Source: an uncultured Clostridia bacterium
Lineage (GTDB): Bacteria; Bacillota; Clostridia; Oscillospirales; QAMX01
Reading direction: 5' to 3'
Assembly: GCA_944376195.1 (NCBI GenBank)
Contig: CALWBW010000024.1
Span: forward strand, 1 to 37,264
DNA: 37,264 nt
In this document: positions 16,498 through 24,931 of the stretch, one piece after another
Numbering within the stretch: the first letter of the stretch is position 1
Layout: every line of letters starts with the position of its first letter
The notes under the pieces: generated by a model
Database searches by the model: none
What the model was told of the DNA's origin: nothing
What the model saw: the letters and a program-made list of their open reading frames with translations, nothing else
Made by a program: the position numbers and the translations under genes

Positions 16498-17892
16498 TTA
16501 TTCTTGCAAAATTCTTCTTGCCATTAAAATTCCCATGACGGAGGCCATCATCAGGCCACGCGTCCAACCGCTGGAATCTCCAAGGCAGTGCAGACCTTTC
16601 ACATTGGTATCAAGATTCGCGTCCAGTTTGATTTTATTGCTGTAAAATTTCAATTCCGGCGAATAAAGCAGTGTTTCCGGCGATGCAAAACCGGGGACAA
16701 CAATGTCTACTGCGTGGATAAAGTTAATGATGTTTGTCATGGCACGATAGGGCATAGCCGCTGTAATATCGCCTGCAACGGCGTCCGTCAATGTGGGGAC
16801 AACATTTGACTGTGATAGTTCTTTTTGCCAGGTTCGTTTGCCGTCGAGAATGTCGCCGAAGCGTTGGACGAGGATGTGCCCGTCGCCCAGCATGTTGGTC
16901 AGCTCGCCAATTTTCTGCGCATAAGCAATCGGCTGGTTAAACGGAATGGAGAAGTTGTGCGAGCAAAGTATGGCAAGATTGGTATTGTCGGATTTGCGTT
17001 CCTTATAGGAGTGGCCATTGACGACGGCCAGATGATTATCGTAGTTTTCCTGGCTCACAAAACCGCCGGGATTTTGGCAGAAGGTACGAACTTTGTTTTT
17101 GAAGGGTTGAGGATAACCAACAAGTTTGGATTCATAAAGTACGCGGTTGACAAATTCCATCACCTCGTTGCGGACCTCCACACGGACGCCGATGTCCACG
17201 GTACCCGGCTGGTGGGCAATATCGTATTGTGCACATTGATGTTCGAGCCATTCGGAACCGCGGCGGCCGGTCGCTACAATAGTGTGAGTAGCCAGGCACT
17301 CAAAACTTCCGGAACGACCTTCTATCCGTGCCCCCAAGCATCTGCCGTCTTGGATAATCAGTTCGTTACACTCGTGTTCAAAATAGATTTCCACGCCGCT
17401 TGCAAGCAGGAGGTTTTGTATGCCCAGATAAATTTCCTGCGCTCGCTCGGTGCCTAGGTGACGGATGGGGCAGTCCACCAGTTTAAGACCGGCCTTGATG
17501 GCGTTTTTTCGGATTTCCTTAACTTCCGCGCTGTTGTTAATGCCCTCGACCTTTTCGTCGGCGCCGAATTCCAGATAAATACGGTCGGCATAGGCAATGG
17601 TTTCCTGCACAAGCTCTGCGCCGACAAGATTCGGCAGCTCACCGCCGACTTCATAGCTCAGCGATAACTTGCCGTCTGAAAACGCACCGGCGCCGGAAAA
17701 TCCGGTTGTGATGTTGCAGTGTGGACGGCAGTCCACGCAGCGATGAGTTTTTTCCTTTGGACAATTTCGGCGTTCAATGGGAAGGCCTTTTTCAATCATC
17801 ACGATTCGCTTGCCGGCGTTCCGGCGCAGGAGCTCGAGCGCCGTGAAAATACCAGCGGGGCCTGTGCCAATGATGAGTACGTCTGTTTTCAT
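16498..17892 (-). CDS. FAD-dependent dehydrogenase (COG2509-like), under a guanine-type riboswitch
   Basis: Flavoprotein of 464 residues and unproven function. The N-terminus has the Rossmann motif GTGPAG (9-14); a Cys-rich stretch follows (CPKEKTHRCVDCRPHC, about 44-59, four Cys), then TTGFSGAGAFSDGKLSL. A second FAD segment reads THTIVATGRRGSEWL, and the C-terminus has GLHCLGDSSGWTRGLMMASV. This architecture is that of the uncharacterised COG2509 dehydrogenases. AAAAGGAG precedes the ATG. The transcript starts from a strong promoter at 18042-18070 and carries a purine-type aptamer, so expression should answer to a purine. I infer a role in purine or flavin-linked redox chemistry but cannot name a substrate. 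Confidence 0.85.
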   Translation of the reverse strand: MKTDVLIIGTGPAGIFTALELLRRNAGKRIVMIEKGLPIERRNCPKEKTHRCVDCRPHCNITTGFSGAGAFSDGKLSLSYEVGGELPNLVGAELVQETIAYADRIYLEFGADEKVEGINNSAEVKEIRKNAIKAGLKLVDCPIRHLGTERAQEIYLGIQNLLLASGVEIYFEHECNELIIQDGRCLGARIEGRSGSFECLATHTIVATGRRGSEWLEHQCAQYDIAHQPGTVDIGVRVEVRNEVMEFVNRVLYESKLVGYPQPFKNKVRTFCQNPGGFVSQENYDNHLAVVNGHSYKERKSDNTNLAILCSHNFSIPFNQPIAYAQKIGELTNMLGDGHILVQRFGDILDGKRTWQKELSQSNVVPTLTDAVAGDITAAMPYRAMTNIINFIHAVDIVVPGFASPETLLYSPELKFYSNKIKLDANLDTNVKGLHCLGDSSGWTRGLMMASVMGILMARRILQE

Positions 17893-17910
17893 GGGAAGAC
17901 TCCTTTTTGC

Positions 17911-17951
17911 AAAAAAATAACCGCGGCAACAGGGCTATATCCCTCCCTGTT
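17911..17951 (-). promoter_or_regulatory. Riboswitch expression platform: candidate terminator and antiterminator
   Basis: Downstream of the aptamer on the minus strand, AACAGGG pairs with CCCTGTT (17928-17951), and a T7 run follows at 17911-17917 after about 10 nt. The competing pairing joins the 3' side of P1 (GGCTATA plus TCCC, 17958-17972) with GGGATATAGCC (17933-17943). This mutually exclusive arrangement fits ligand-induced termination. The distance from stem to T-run is unusually long, so a translational mechanism is also possible. Confidence 0.45.
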
Positions 17952-17959
17952 TTACATGG

Positions 17960-18030
17960 GATAGGTATAGCCGGCTGTTACGGCAGCCTGTAGAAACGCC
18001 CGACCACATTACGGGCTTATATAACCAAGA
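17960..18030 (-). ncRNA. Guanine-type purine riboswitch aptamer (variant)
   Basis: Read on the minus strand it has the purine-aptamer signature in order. J1/2 is TATAAG; P2 is GCCCG/CGGGC closing an L2 loop TAATGTGG; J2/3 is GTTTCTAC; P3 is GGCTG/CAGCC closing L3 CCGTAA; J3/1 is GGCTAT leading into P1. The pyrimidine that selects the ligand is C (as in guanine aptamers; adenine types have U). J3/1 usually reads GACTAT, so the A73-equivalent is G, and the base of P3 has A opposite G instead of C-G. L2 and L3 keep the G-G and C-C that form the kissing contact. Confidence 0.85.
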
Positions 18031-18041
18031 AATCCTTTGTT

Positions 18042-18070
18042 ATTATAGCGGAAGTTTTCCGGAAAGTCAA
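18042..18070 (-). promoter_or_regulatory. Strong sigma-A promoter of the riboswitch transcript
   Basis: On the minus strand TTGACT (18065-18070), 17 nt, TATAAT (18042-18047) is near consensus. The start point would be about 18035, just before the aptamer. Confidence 0.85.
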
Positions 18071-18145
18071 TTCCTTGTATGATTTTTCCCAAACTGGGGG
18101 AACGAAAACGCCGTTGTCTGATAAAAGCCGGTTGTGGAAAATTTG

Positions 18146-18174
18146 TTGCGCCGGCGCTATGAAAATGTTATAAT
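18146..18174 (+). promoter_or_regulatory. Promoter of uxuB-uxuA
   Basis: TTGCGC, 17 nt, TATAAT; the start of transcription would be about 45 nt before the uxuB ATG. I could not make out a convincing GntR-type or CcpA operator beside it. Confidence 0.6.
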
Positions 18175-18225
18175 TGCGGCAAGGATGCAAAACTTCACAG
18201 AAACCCCGGAAGGAGGATTGATTCT

Positions 18226-19839
18226 ATGAAATTATGCGCGGAAAGTTTGCGCGATCGGAAAGCGTGGAAGGATCTTGGCGTGACGCTTCCGGCCTTTCCA
18301 TATGACGAAATGGTGGAAAAAACAAAAAAAGCCCCGGTGTGGGTGCATTTTGGCGCGGGGAATATTTTTCGCGGGTTTATCGCCGCTTTGGCGCAGGAAC
18401 TTTTAAATCAGGGCGAAAGCGATCGGGGATTGATTGCTGCCGAAACGTTTGACTATGATATTATCGATCGGATTTACAAGCCGTTTGACAATTTGACGCT
18501 GCTGGTTTCCCTTTTGCCGGATGGTTCGACGGAAAAGAAACTCATTGCCAGCATTGCGGAGGGATTGAAGGCGGATTTGACCGACGAGGTATCCGCTGAA
18601 CGCCTGCGGCAAATCTTCCGGGATCCGGGACTGCAAATGGCAAGCTTTACGATTACGGAGAAGGGGTATGCGCTGACGGATATGGCGGGCAATTTCTTCC
18701 CCTTTGTCACGGCCGACCTGGAACGGGGCCCCGCCCATGCTACACACGCGATGAGTGTGGTGACGGCGCTTGTGTACGAGCGTTATCAGGCCGGGCGTTA
18801 TCCTTTGGCGCTGGTCTCCATGGATAACTGTTCGCACAATGGCGAAAAGCTTCGAAATTCCGTTTTGACAGTCGCACGGGAATGGGCAAAACGCGGGCTG
18901 GTAGAACCCGGTTTTGTGGAATACCTGGAAGAGGAAACCATGGTGGCGTTTCCTTGGAGCATGATTGATAAAATTACGCCGCGTCCCTCCGAGGAAATTG
19001 CGCGCCAGCTCGCCGAGGCGGGCTTAACGGATATGGATGCGATTGTCACGAGCCGCAACACCTATATTGCACCGTTTGTCAACGCGGAGGCACCTCAGTA
19101 CTTAGTGATTGAGGACCGGTTCCCAAACGGGCGTCCGGCACTTGAAAAGGCGGGCGTTTATATGACCGACCGTACGACGGTGAATAATGTCGAGCGCATG
19201 AAGGTTACGACTTGCCTGAACCCCCTGCACACGGCGTTGGCTGTGTATGGCTGTCTGCTGGGATACACCTCCATTGCTGCCGAGATGCGTGACCCGCAGC
19301 TTCGCGCCCTGGTGGAGCACATTGGGTATGACGAGGGGATGCCGGTTGTCGTAGACCCGGGAATTCTTTCTCCGCGGGCGTTTATCGCGGAGGTGATTCG
19401 TGACCGGCTGCCGAACCCGTTTATTCCAGATTCGCCTCAACGGATTGCGTGCGATACCTCGCAAAAGGTGGGAATTCGCTTTGGGGAAACGATCAAGGCT
19501 TATGCGGCGGACCCTGCGCGGTCTGCGGCGGATCTAACGTACATTCCGCTGGCAATTGCCGGTTGGTGCCGGTACCTGTTGGCGCTGGACGACGAATTGC
19601 AGCCGATGGCGCTCAGCTCCGACCCCATGTTGGAGGCCCTTTGCCCGCTGTTGTCCGCTGTGCGGATCGGCGAGTCGTATGACGTTCACGCGGCGCTGCA
19701 ACCGATTCTCTCGAATGCCGTACTCTTTGGCAGTGACCTCTATGCCGTAGGTCTGGGGGAGAAGATTGAGGGGATGTTCCGCGAGCTGACGGCCGGGCGG
19801 GGTGCCGTGCGGCAGACGCTCGTCCGGTATTTGGGCTGA
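18226..19839 (+). CDS. uxuB: Fructuronate reductase / D-mannonate oxidoreductase (mannitol dehydrogenase family)
   Basis: NAD(P)H-dependent reduction of D-fructuronate to D-mannonate in glucuronate breakdown. Length is 537 residues, typical of polyol-specific long-chain dehydrogenases. The N-terminal Rossmann region contains VHFGAGNIFRGFI (38-50), and the middle has LVSMDNCSHNGEKL. The C-terminal catalytic segment reads KVTTCLNPLHTAL, with the Lys, Asn and His of the family's active site. The spacing from Lys to Asn is one residue longer than in the mannitol dehydrogenases I recall, as in a subgroup of clostridial UxuB-like proteins. The pairing with uxuA 50 nt downstream supports the assignment over tagaturonate reductase. 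Confidence 0.9.
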   Translation: MKLCAESLRDRKAWKDLGVTLPAFPYDEMVEKTKKAPVWVHFGAGNIFRGFIAALAQELLNQGESDRGLIAAETFDYDIIDRIYKPFDNLTLLVSLLPDGSTEKKLIASIAEGLKADLTDEVSAERLRQIFRDPGLQMASFTITEKGYALTDMAGNFFPFVTADLERGPAHATHAMSVVTALVYERYQAGRYPLALVSMDNCSHNGEKLRNSVLTVAREWAKRGLVEPGFVEYLEEETMVAFPWSMIDKITPRPSEEIARQLAEAGLTDMDAIVTSRNTYIAPFVNAEAPQYLVIEDRFPNGRPALEKAGVYMTDRTTVNNVERMKVTTCLNPLHTALAVYGCLLGYTSIAAEMRDPQLRALVEHIGYDEGMPVVVDPGILSPRAFIAEVIRDRLPNPFIPDSPQRIACDTSQKVGIRFGETIKAYAADPARSAADLTYIPLAIAGWCRYLLALDDELQPMALSSDPMLEALCPLLSAVRIGESYDVHAALQPILSNAVLFGSDLYAVGLGEKIEGMFRELTAGRGAVRQTLVRYLG

Positions 19840-19889
19840 AACAATAGAGCGTAAGCAATTTTTAAAAGATTGACAAAGGAGGACATGCT

Positions 19890-20966
19890 ATGAAAATGAT
19901 TCTGCGCTGGTTTCCCTACGGGGATGACAGCGTAACGTTGCAGCAGATTCGGCAGACGCCGGGCGTGACGGGCGTTGCCACCATGATCCCGCAGATCCCG
20001 GTGGGTGAAGTCTGGCCCGCGGAGCAGCTGATTGCGTTGCGCGACGAAGTGAATGCCGCAGGGCTTGAGATGGAAGTAATTGAGAGCGTGAACATTCACG
20101 AAGATATCAAAAAAGGCCTTCCGACCCGTGATCGTTATATTGAAAACTACATTAAAACCATGGAGAACCTGGCAAAAGCCGGTGTGAAGTGCCTGTGTTA
20201 CAACTTTATGCCGGTGCTTGACTGGGCACGTAATGAACTGGACCATCCGCTGCCCGATGGCAGCACGGCGCTTTCCTACCGGCATGAGGAGGTGCTGAAG
20301 CTTGATCCGTCCCATTTTGCAGATGCGATGCTGGGCGGTTCGCGCGGTTACTCTTTGCCTGGCTGGGAGCCGGAACGTATGGGCGCCATGGCTGCGGATA
20401 TTGAGTTTTACCAGTCCTTTACGACCGAGCAATACTGGGCAAATATGAAGTATTTCCTGGATGCGGTCATTCCAACGGCGGAGAAGTATGATATCCATAT
20501 GGGCATCCATCCGGACGATCCGCCATGGCCGCTCTACGGCCTGCCGAAGGTGATCACCTGCGCGGAGAATATCCGCACCTTCCTGTCGCTGAACACGAGC
20601 CCCTATAACGGGATTACGCTGTGTACGGGAAGCCTTGGCTCCAACATTCACAACGATATTCCCGCAATTGTGCGGGAGTTTGCGGACCGTATCCCGTTTG
20701 CCCATATTCGAAACATCAAGCATCACTCTCCACAGGATTTTGACGAAGCAGCGCATCTCTCCTCCTGCGGAGATCTGGATATGTTTGAAATTGTGCGTGC
20801 GTTCTATGAGTCCGGGTTTGACGGTTACATCCGGCCTGACCACGGACGCATGATTTGGGGCGAGCAGGCACGTCCGGGCTATGGCCTTTACGACCGCGCG
20901 CTCGGCGCGACATATCTTGAAGGCCTGTGGGAAGCCATTGATAAAATGGAAAAGCGCGGGAAATAA
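19890..20966 (+). CDS. uxuA: Mannonate dehydratase
   Basis: Dehydrates D-mannonate to 2-keto-3-deoxy-D-gluconate, using a divalent metal in a TIM barrel of the xylose-isomerase-like group. The 358 residues start MKMILRWFPYGDDSVTL and include CYNFMPVLDWAR, HPDDPPWPL, LCTGSLG, HIRNIKHH and the C-terminal RPDHGRMIWGE, all family signatures with the metal-binding His and Asp. AAGGAGG precedes the ATG. It is second in the uxuBA unit. No KDG kinase or aldolase, transporter or regulator follows, so the rest of the pathway is elsewhere. Confidence 0.97.
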   Translation: MKMILRWFPYGDDSVTLQQIRQTPGVTGVATMIPQIPVGEVWPAEQLIALRDEVNAAGLEMEVIESVNIHEDIKKGLPTRDRYIENYIKTMENLAKAGVKCLCYNFMPVLDWARNELDHPLPDGSTALSYRHEEVLKLDPSHFADAMLGGSRGYSLPGWEPERMGAMAADIEFYQSFTTEQYWANMKYFLDAVIPTAEKYDIHMGIHPDDPPWPLYGLPKVITCAENIRTFLSLNTSPYNGITLCTGSLGSNIHNDIPAIVREFADRIPFAHIRNIKHHSPQDFDEAAHLSSCGDLDMFEIVRAFYESGFDGYIRPDHGRMIWGEQARPGYGLYDRALGATYLEGLWEAIDKMEKRGK

Positions 20967-21061
20967 ACGGCAGGGCAGTAAACCGGAATTGACTGAAAAA
21001 CATCGTTTTATTTCCTGACAAAACTGATGCATTTTTAGCAAGTGTCCTGTGCAAAAAAAAG

Positions 21062-21101
21062 AACCCCCCGGCGGTCTTTTAGACCAGCCGGGGGTGTTTT
21101 T
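21062..21101. terminator. Bidirectional terminator between uxuA and the NlpC/P60 gene
   Basis: A strong stem (ACCCCCCGGC-GGTCT with AGACC-A-GCCGGGGGT, small bulge) is preceded by A8 and followed by TGT5, giving a U-tract on both strands. It serves the converging uxuA and NlpC/P60 transcripts. Confidence 0.9.
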
Positions 21102-21102
21102 G

Positions 21103-22017
21103 TCAGGCAATACGTCTTGCGCCGACATATCTTGTCGTATAATAATCCGTAGAAAGCGCCGTGATGCGAACGACATCACCGGGAGAAGTTGCGTGAATAA
21201 AATATCCGTCGCCAACATAAATGCCAACATGTCCAATCGAAAGAGATCCACGGGAGAAGAATACCAGATCGCCCAACTGCAATTGATCGTAGGGAACAAA
21301 CTCCCCGTTTTCATACTGATCAGACGACGTGCGGTTCAGGGAATATCCGAACTGAGAATAGACATACTGGGTAAATCCGGAGCAGTCAAACCCTTCTTCT
21401 GGACTCTCTCCACCATACACGTAGGAGTATCCCAGATACTGATATGCGTATTCCACGATCTGTGCGCCAATGGTAGACGCAGCGAGCGTGTCATCATTGG
21501 TGTAGGAAACGGCGGTTGTCCCGTCTTCCTGCACAGTCATGTAGGTAAATACCAGGCCGTCCACACTCAGGTAATCCGGATGGACATAGCCGATCAGGTC
21601 TACAAATTTGATTTTGTACCAGCCGTTTTCAATAGCCAGAATGCTGACCATGGTGCCGTCCATCAGGCGGCCTACCACTTCGTTTTCTGTGCCGGGCGCG
21701 GAACGGACGTTTACGGTACTGCCTACGATGGACCCCATCGAAGACTGGACCTGCACGTCACCCATATCGACATATTCGGCAAATACATAAGCAGCCTGAC
21801 CGTTATAATTGACTATGTACCAGTCTCCGACTTTCCCGGTGACATCGACGGTCTCGCCGCTGTAAAGTTTCCCAATGCTCTCCGCCTCCGTCGACGTCTC
21901 CGTCCGGACGAATAGCGCCGAGGCGTTTACCACCCCGTCCACTGCGAAACTCATGCCGGATAAAACGACACAGAGCACGCAAAGCAAACCTATGACTCTC
22001 CTTGTGTAACGGCTCAT
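21103..22017 (-). CDS. Secreted SH3b-NlpC/P60 peptidoglycan endopeptidase
   Basis: Extracytoplasmic cysteine peptidase cutting peptide stems of peptidoglycan. Of 304 residues, 1-25 form a signal peptide (basic start, hydrophobic core, break near SFAVDG). Two bacterial SH3 domains follow (about 32-85 with ALFVRTETSTEAESIGKL, and 97-152 with TVNVRSAPGTENEVVGRL). The NlpC/P60 domain runs from about 185 to 304 with FDCSGFTQYVY (C212), SIGHVGIYVG and YFIHATS supplying Cys and His residues. It stands alone behind a terminator. Wall-targeting SH3 repeats suggest a role in growth or separation. Confidence 0.95.
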   Translation of the reverse strand: MSRYTRRVIGLLCVLCVVLSGMSFAVDGVVNASALFVRTETSTEAESIGKLYSGETVDVTGKVGDWYIVNYNGQAAYVFAEYVDMGDVQVQSSMGSIVGSTVNVRSAPGTENEVVGRLMDGTMVSILAIENGWYKIKFVDLIGYVHPDYLSVDGLVFTYMTVQEDGTTAVSYTNDDTLAASTIGAQIVEYAYQYLGYSYVYGGESPEEGFDCSGFTQYVYSQFGYSLNRTSSDQYENGEFVPYDQLQLGDLVFFSRGSLSIGHVGIYVGDGYFIHATSPGDVVRITALSTDYYTTRYVGARRIA

Positions 22018-22056
22018 TGTACATCCCCCAAAAAGTACAAGAATTAGACGTTGGTA

Positions 22057-22359
22057 TTACTTCGATGTCAATGCGCGAGTTAACCACACAGATGCAACGT
22101 CTATTGCAGAATAAATTCCGGTCTTTTCCCCGGTTTTCACAATCCGCTCCAGCGGATTCAGCGACTCATCGGTACGCATCAGCGTAATCATGACTCGATT
22201 GGCAATATCAAGCCCGTGGCTGGGAATGGTATCGAGAATCTGCAGCATGATGATATATTCTTCCTTCATATCCCCATAATACAGGATATTTCCGGAACGG
22301 ATCAGCGGACGGCCTTTGTACACTAAATACTCTTTTGCGTTTTTCTTGGCAGTCGCCAT
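22057..22359 (-). CDS. Conserved hypothetical protein
   Basis: A 100-residue soluble protein with no family I can name. I begin at MATAKKNAKEYL, which has AGGAGG 6-7 nt upstream, rather than 11 codons earlier. It opens with YLVYKGRPLIRSGNILYYGD, suggestive of a beta-rich start, followed by a helical segment EEYIIMLQILDT and the stretch NRVMITLMRTD. No signal peptide, membrane helix or Cys cluster is present. It lies 39 nt upstream of the NlpC/P60 gene on the same strand and may be co-transcribed with it. I have a loose recollection of similar proteins in other Clostridia. Confidence 0.75.
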   Translation of the reverse strand: MATAKKNAKEYLVYKGRPLIRSGNILYYGDMKEEYIIMLQILDTIPSHGLDIANRVMITLMRTDESLNPLERIVKTGEKTGIYSAIDVASVWLTRALTSK

Positions 22360-22498
22360 TGGAATCCTCCTTACTACTTGAAAATATACCATGTTACTGC
22401 TTTGTTACTGATTTGTAACAATGATAACACGGCATGATACTTTTGTAAACCGTCGAATTGCACAAACATAATTGGTATATTTGTCGAAACTCCACGAT

Positions 22499-23446
22499 TT
22501 ACAGCATTTTTATGGCATACATATCACAGAATGCGGAACAATACCCGCATAAAACGCATTTTTTGTGATCGACCTGCATCCGTCCGTCTACAACCTGCGC
22601 GGCACCTTGGGGGCAGTGCTGCGTACAGTTTCCGCATCCGACGCACCAGTCTTCCACATGAATTCTGCGTTTTTTTGCGCGTAATCGCGCCTCCTGTTCC
22701 GGTGTATACGATCCGGTTTCAAAAAAGTGAATGTTGGCCTCCACTTCGTCGACGCTCTGCATCCCGACTGCGATAGAGTCGGCAAAAGGGAGCCCCAGTA
22801 CGTAGCGGAGACATTCGCCGCTTCGGCGATGAAGATTCCCGCCGCCGAACGCTTTCATAATATAAATGCCGATTCCCTTTGCATAAGCGTCCTGCACGGC
22901 GGCTTCCATTTCTTCACGGGTACCGTCTACAATGCCCCAGCCTTCAATGTTGATCAGGGGGTGGATCACATCAAGACCGAGTGCCGCAGCGCCTCGCACA
23001 CCGGCAACATGGTGGGTGGAGGCACCCACCGCACGAATGACGCCCTTTGCCTTGAGGTCGTAAAGCGCTTCCAGCGCCGGCATATGCCCGCGGAAGGTAT
23101 GTTCGCTCTCCTGCTCGTGAAGCATGAAAATATCGATCACATCGCGGTCCAGCGCGCGGCGCGCCTCATCGACGGCGTCAAGCGCCATCTGCCGTTCATA
23201 GGCGTAGGTTTTAGATGTGAGTATGATATTGTCGCGGCCCCAGCGGCGCAATCCCTCTCGCACATAAGGATATACGCCGTAAAGCTGCGCCATATCCACA
23301 AAATTTATGCCTTTTTCAAAAGCAAAAGCCAGAATCTCCCCCGCCTCGGCGGGATCAAATCCGGCTTGTAACGGCCCCATTGTAAGGGACCCAAAGCATA
23401 ACCTGGAAACAACGAGCCCGGTTTTTCCTAATTCTTTGTAAATCAT
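22499..23446 (-). CDS. Aldo/keto reductase with C-terminal 2[4Fe-4S] ferredoxin domain
   Basis: Of 315 residues, about 1-255 form the AKR TIM barrel: [16 protein letters not shown], then the tetrad residues in [10 protein letters not shown] (Asp, Tyr), LTSKTY (Lys) and FMLHEQ (His). The tail holds two cluster motifs, [14 protein letters not shown] and [15 protein letters not shown]; the second replaces the usual Cys-Pro by Cys-Asp. Such fusions are common in anaerobes and probably couple carbonyl reduction to ferredoxin; the substrate is unknown. The ATG overlaps the ireB stop (ATGA), so it is translated with ireB. Confidence 0.93.
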   Translation of the reverse strand: MIYKELGKTGLVVSRLCFGSLTMGPLQAGFDPAEAGEILAFAFEKGINFVDMAQLYGVYPYVREGLRRWGRDNIILTSKTYAYERQMALDAVDEARRALDRDVIDIFMLHEQESEHTFRGHMPALEALYDLKAKGVIRAVGASTHHVAGVRGAAALGLDVIHPLINIEGWGIVDGTREEMEAAVQDAYAKGIGIYIMKAFGGGNLHRRSGECLRYVLGLPFADSIAVGMQSVDEVEANIHFFETGSYTPEQEARLRAKKRRIHVEDWCVGCGNCTQHCPQGAAQVVDGRMQVDHKKCVLCGYCSAFCDMYAIKML

Positions 23447-23688
23447 ACGTTTAAATAATTCCGCAAAAGCTCCTGTAACAATTCATCCCGGTCAATCCTG
23501 CGGATCAACGTGCGGGCGTTTTTATGATTGGTGATATAAGTCGGGTCTTCGCTCAGGATATAGCCGACGATCTGGTTAATCGGATTATACCCTTTTTCTA
23601 CAAGAGCGTCGTACACTTCTAAAAGCGCGGCTTTCATATCGGCATTGCTGTCCGCGTCTATTTTGAATTTGATGGTACTGTCAAACAC
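23443..23688 (-). CDS. ireB: IreB family regulatory phosphoprotein (UPF0297)
   Basis: Small (81 residues) helical protein; in Enterococcus IreB is a substrate of the PASTA kinase IreK and tunes cephalosporin tolerance and wall stress (family knowledge). Visible signatures are [11 protein letters not shown] at the start, [20 protein letters not shown] (about 33-52) and [16 protein letters not shown] at the end. The N-terminal extension before the conserved core is short, so only S4/T5 could act as phosphosites. Firmicutes usually place it between alaS and ruvX; here it is coupled to the aldo/keto reductase. Confidence 0.95.
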   Translation of the reverse strand: MFDSTIKFKIDADSNADMKAALLEVYDALVEKGYNPINQIVGYILSEDPTYITNHKNARTLIRRIDRDELLQELLRNYLNV

Positions 23689-23717
23689 GTCATATCACCT
23701 CTCAAAAATACAAAATG

Positions 23718-23736
23718 TGGAATTTGAACAATTCCA
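23718..23736. repeat. Inverted repeat in the ireB leader
   Basis: TGGAATT-TGAAC-AATTCCA, 7-bp perfect arms, lies at the predicted transcription start between the ireB promoter and gene. It could be an operator or a 5' hairpin; I see no second copy in the window. Confidence 0.4.
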
Positions 23737-23741
23737 TTACT

Positions 23742-23770
23742 AGCATATAACATTTTTCTGCCTCTGTAAA
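23742..23770 (-). promoter_or_regulatory. Promoter of ireB
   Basis: On the minus strand TTTACA (23765-23770), 17 nt, TATGCT (23742-23747). Transcription would start near 23735. Confidence 0.65.
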
Positions 23771-23942
23771 GAGTTTTTGATTGCATCTTCGTTGCAGTTT
23801 GGAAACAAGGGCGTGTGCGCTGATCCCAATTTTTGAAAAAATACTGTGAGTAGTTTATGCCGGAAGGATAAAACTGATACGGATTTTGTCATGCGGGGCC
23901 ATCCTGCCGGCATATAGTAACGGGGAAAGGAAGGGATGGGGA

Positions 23943-24860
23943 ATGAAATATCCGCCGGAAGGACTGCTTTACGATACTGCGGAAAATCAGGATGCGATTG
24001 CGGGGCGGCGCGGACTGGAGCTTGCGTGCATGGAAGGCAGGACGCTGGAAGCACGAGCTGTCCGCTGTGATGGGAATTGCAATTTATATGTGGAATTGAA
24101 TGGACGATTGGCTGTGATTCCGCGCGGGGAAGCAATTTTAGATCCTGCGCGGCAGAAAGATGTGGCGGTCCTTTCCCGTGTGGGCCGTCCTGTATGTTTT
24201 AAAGTGCTGTGCGCACCCGGCGGCAGTGAGGAGGAGCCGCGTCTGCTGCTCTCCCGGCGTGCTGCCCAGGAAGAGGCTATGGAATATTTTATGACCAAGC
24301 TGACGCCCGGGGAAGTAATCTGGTGTACCGTGACAAGATTGGAAAGCTTCGGAGCATTTGTAGACATTGGACGGGGCATTCCTTCGTTTATTGGAATGGA
24401 AAATATTTCAGTCTCCAGGATTCGGCATCCTGCGGACAGGTTTTGCCCCGGACAGCTGATTCCTGCCGTGGTGACGGCCATTGACCGAACGATCAGGCGT
24501 GTATTTTTATCGCATAAAGAGCTTTTGGGAACCTGGGAGGAAAATGCGGCCTTTTTTACCGCGGGCGATACGGTAGAAGGCATTGTGCGGGGAATCGAGC
24601 CTTACGGGATCTTTGTCGAATTGGCACCGAATCTGTCGGGCTTGGCGGAACCGCGGGAGGACTTACACGAGGGGCAGCGTGTCTGCGTCTACATCAAATC
24701 TATTCTCCCGGATAAAGCAAAAATCAAACTTTCCATTATTGATGTTTTGCCGGATTGTCCCATTAAACGCCCTATCCGATATTTTTTCCCGGGGAAACGA
24801 GTGACAGATTGGACTTATACCGGTGAGATTTCATCATGTACGGATAAGAGCCCAACATAA
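23943..24860 (+). CDS. S1-domain RNA-binding protein
   Basis: 305 residues from MKYPPEGLLYD, chosen because AGGAAGGG lies upstream and the 19-codon extension has no ribosome binding site. Two S1 OB-fold repeats are clear: about 120-190 (PGEVIWCTVTRLESFGAFVD, with HPADRFCPGQ) and about 205-268 (GDTVEGIVRGIEPYGIFVEL, then EDLHEGQRVCVYIKSI). An N-terminal region (about 30-105) with VELNGRLAVIPRGEA may be a degenerate third repeat. Relatives are annotated as ribosomal protein S1-like in Clostridia, but it is too short and divergent to be called rpsA. A role in RNA binding is likely; the target is unknown. Confidence 0.85.
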   Translation: MKYPPEGLLYDTAENQDAIAGRRGLELACMEGRTLEARAVRCDGNCNLYVELNGRLAVIPRGEAILDPARQKDVAVLSRVGRPVCFKVLCAPGGSEEEPRLLLSRRAAQEEAMEYFMTKLTPGEVIWCTVTRLESFGAFVDIGRGIPSFIGMENISVSRIRHPADRFCPGQLIPAVVTAIDRTIRRVFLSHKELLGTWEENAAFFTAGDTVEGIVRGIEPYGIFVELAPNLSGLAEPREDLHEGQRVCVYIKSILPDKAKIKLSIIDVLPDCPIKRPIRYFFPGKRVTDWTYTGEISSCTDKSPT

Positions 24861-24931
24861 ATGAAAAAAATTCCATGCATCATTTTTGCAGAATCCACGC
24901 ACAATAACGGCGCATAAAGGAGTTGATAAGA

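Noticed and set aside
19740..21314. Minus-strand open frame of 524 codons opposite uxuA
   Set aside because: It crosses a strong terminator and the ends of two unrelated genes; no domain visible.
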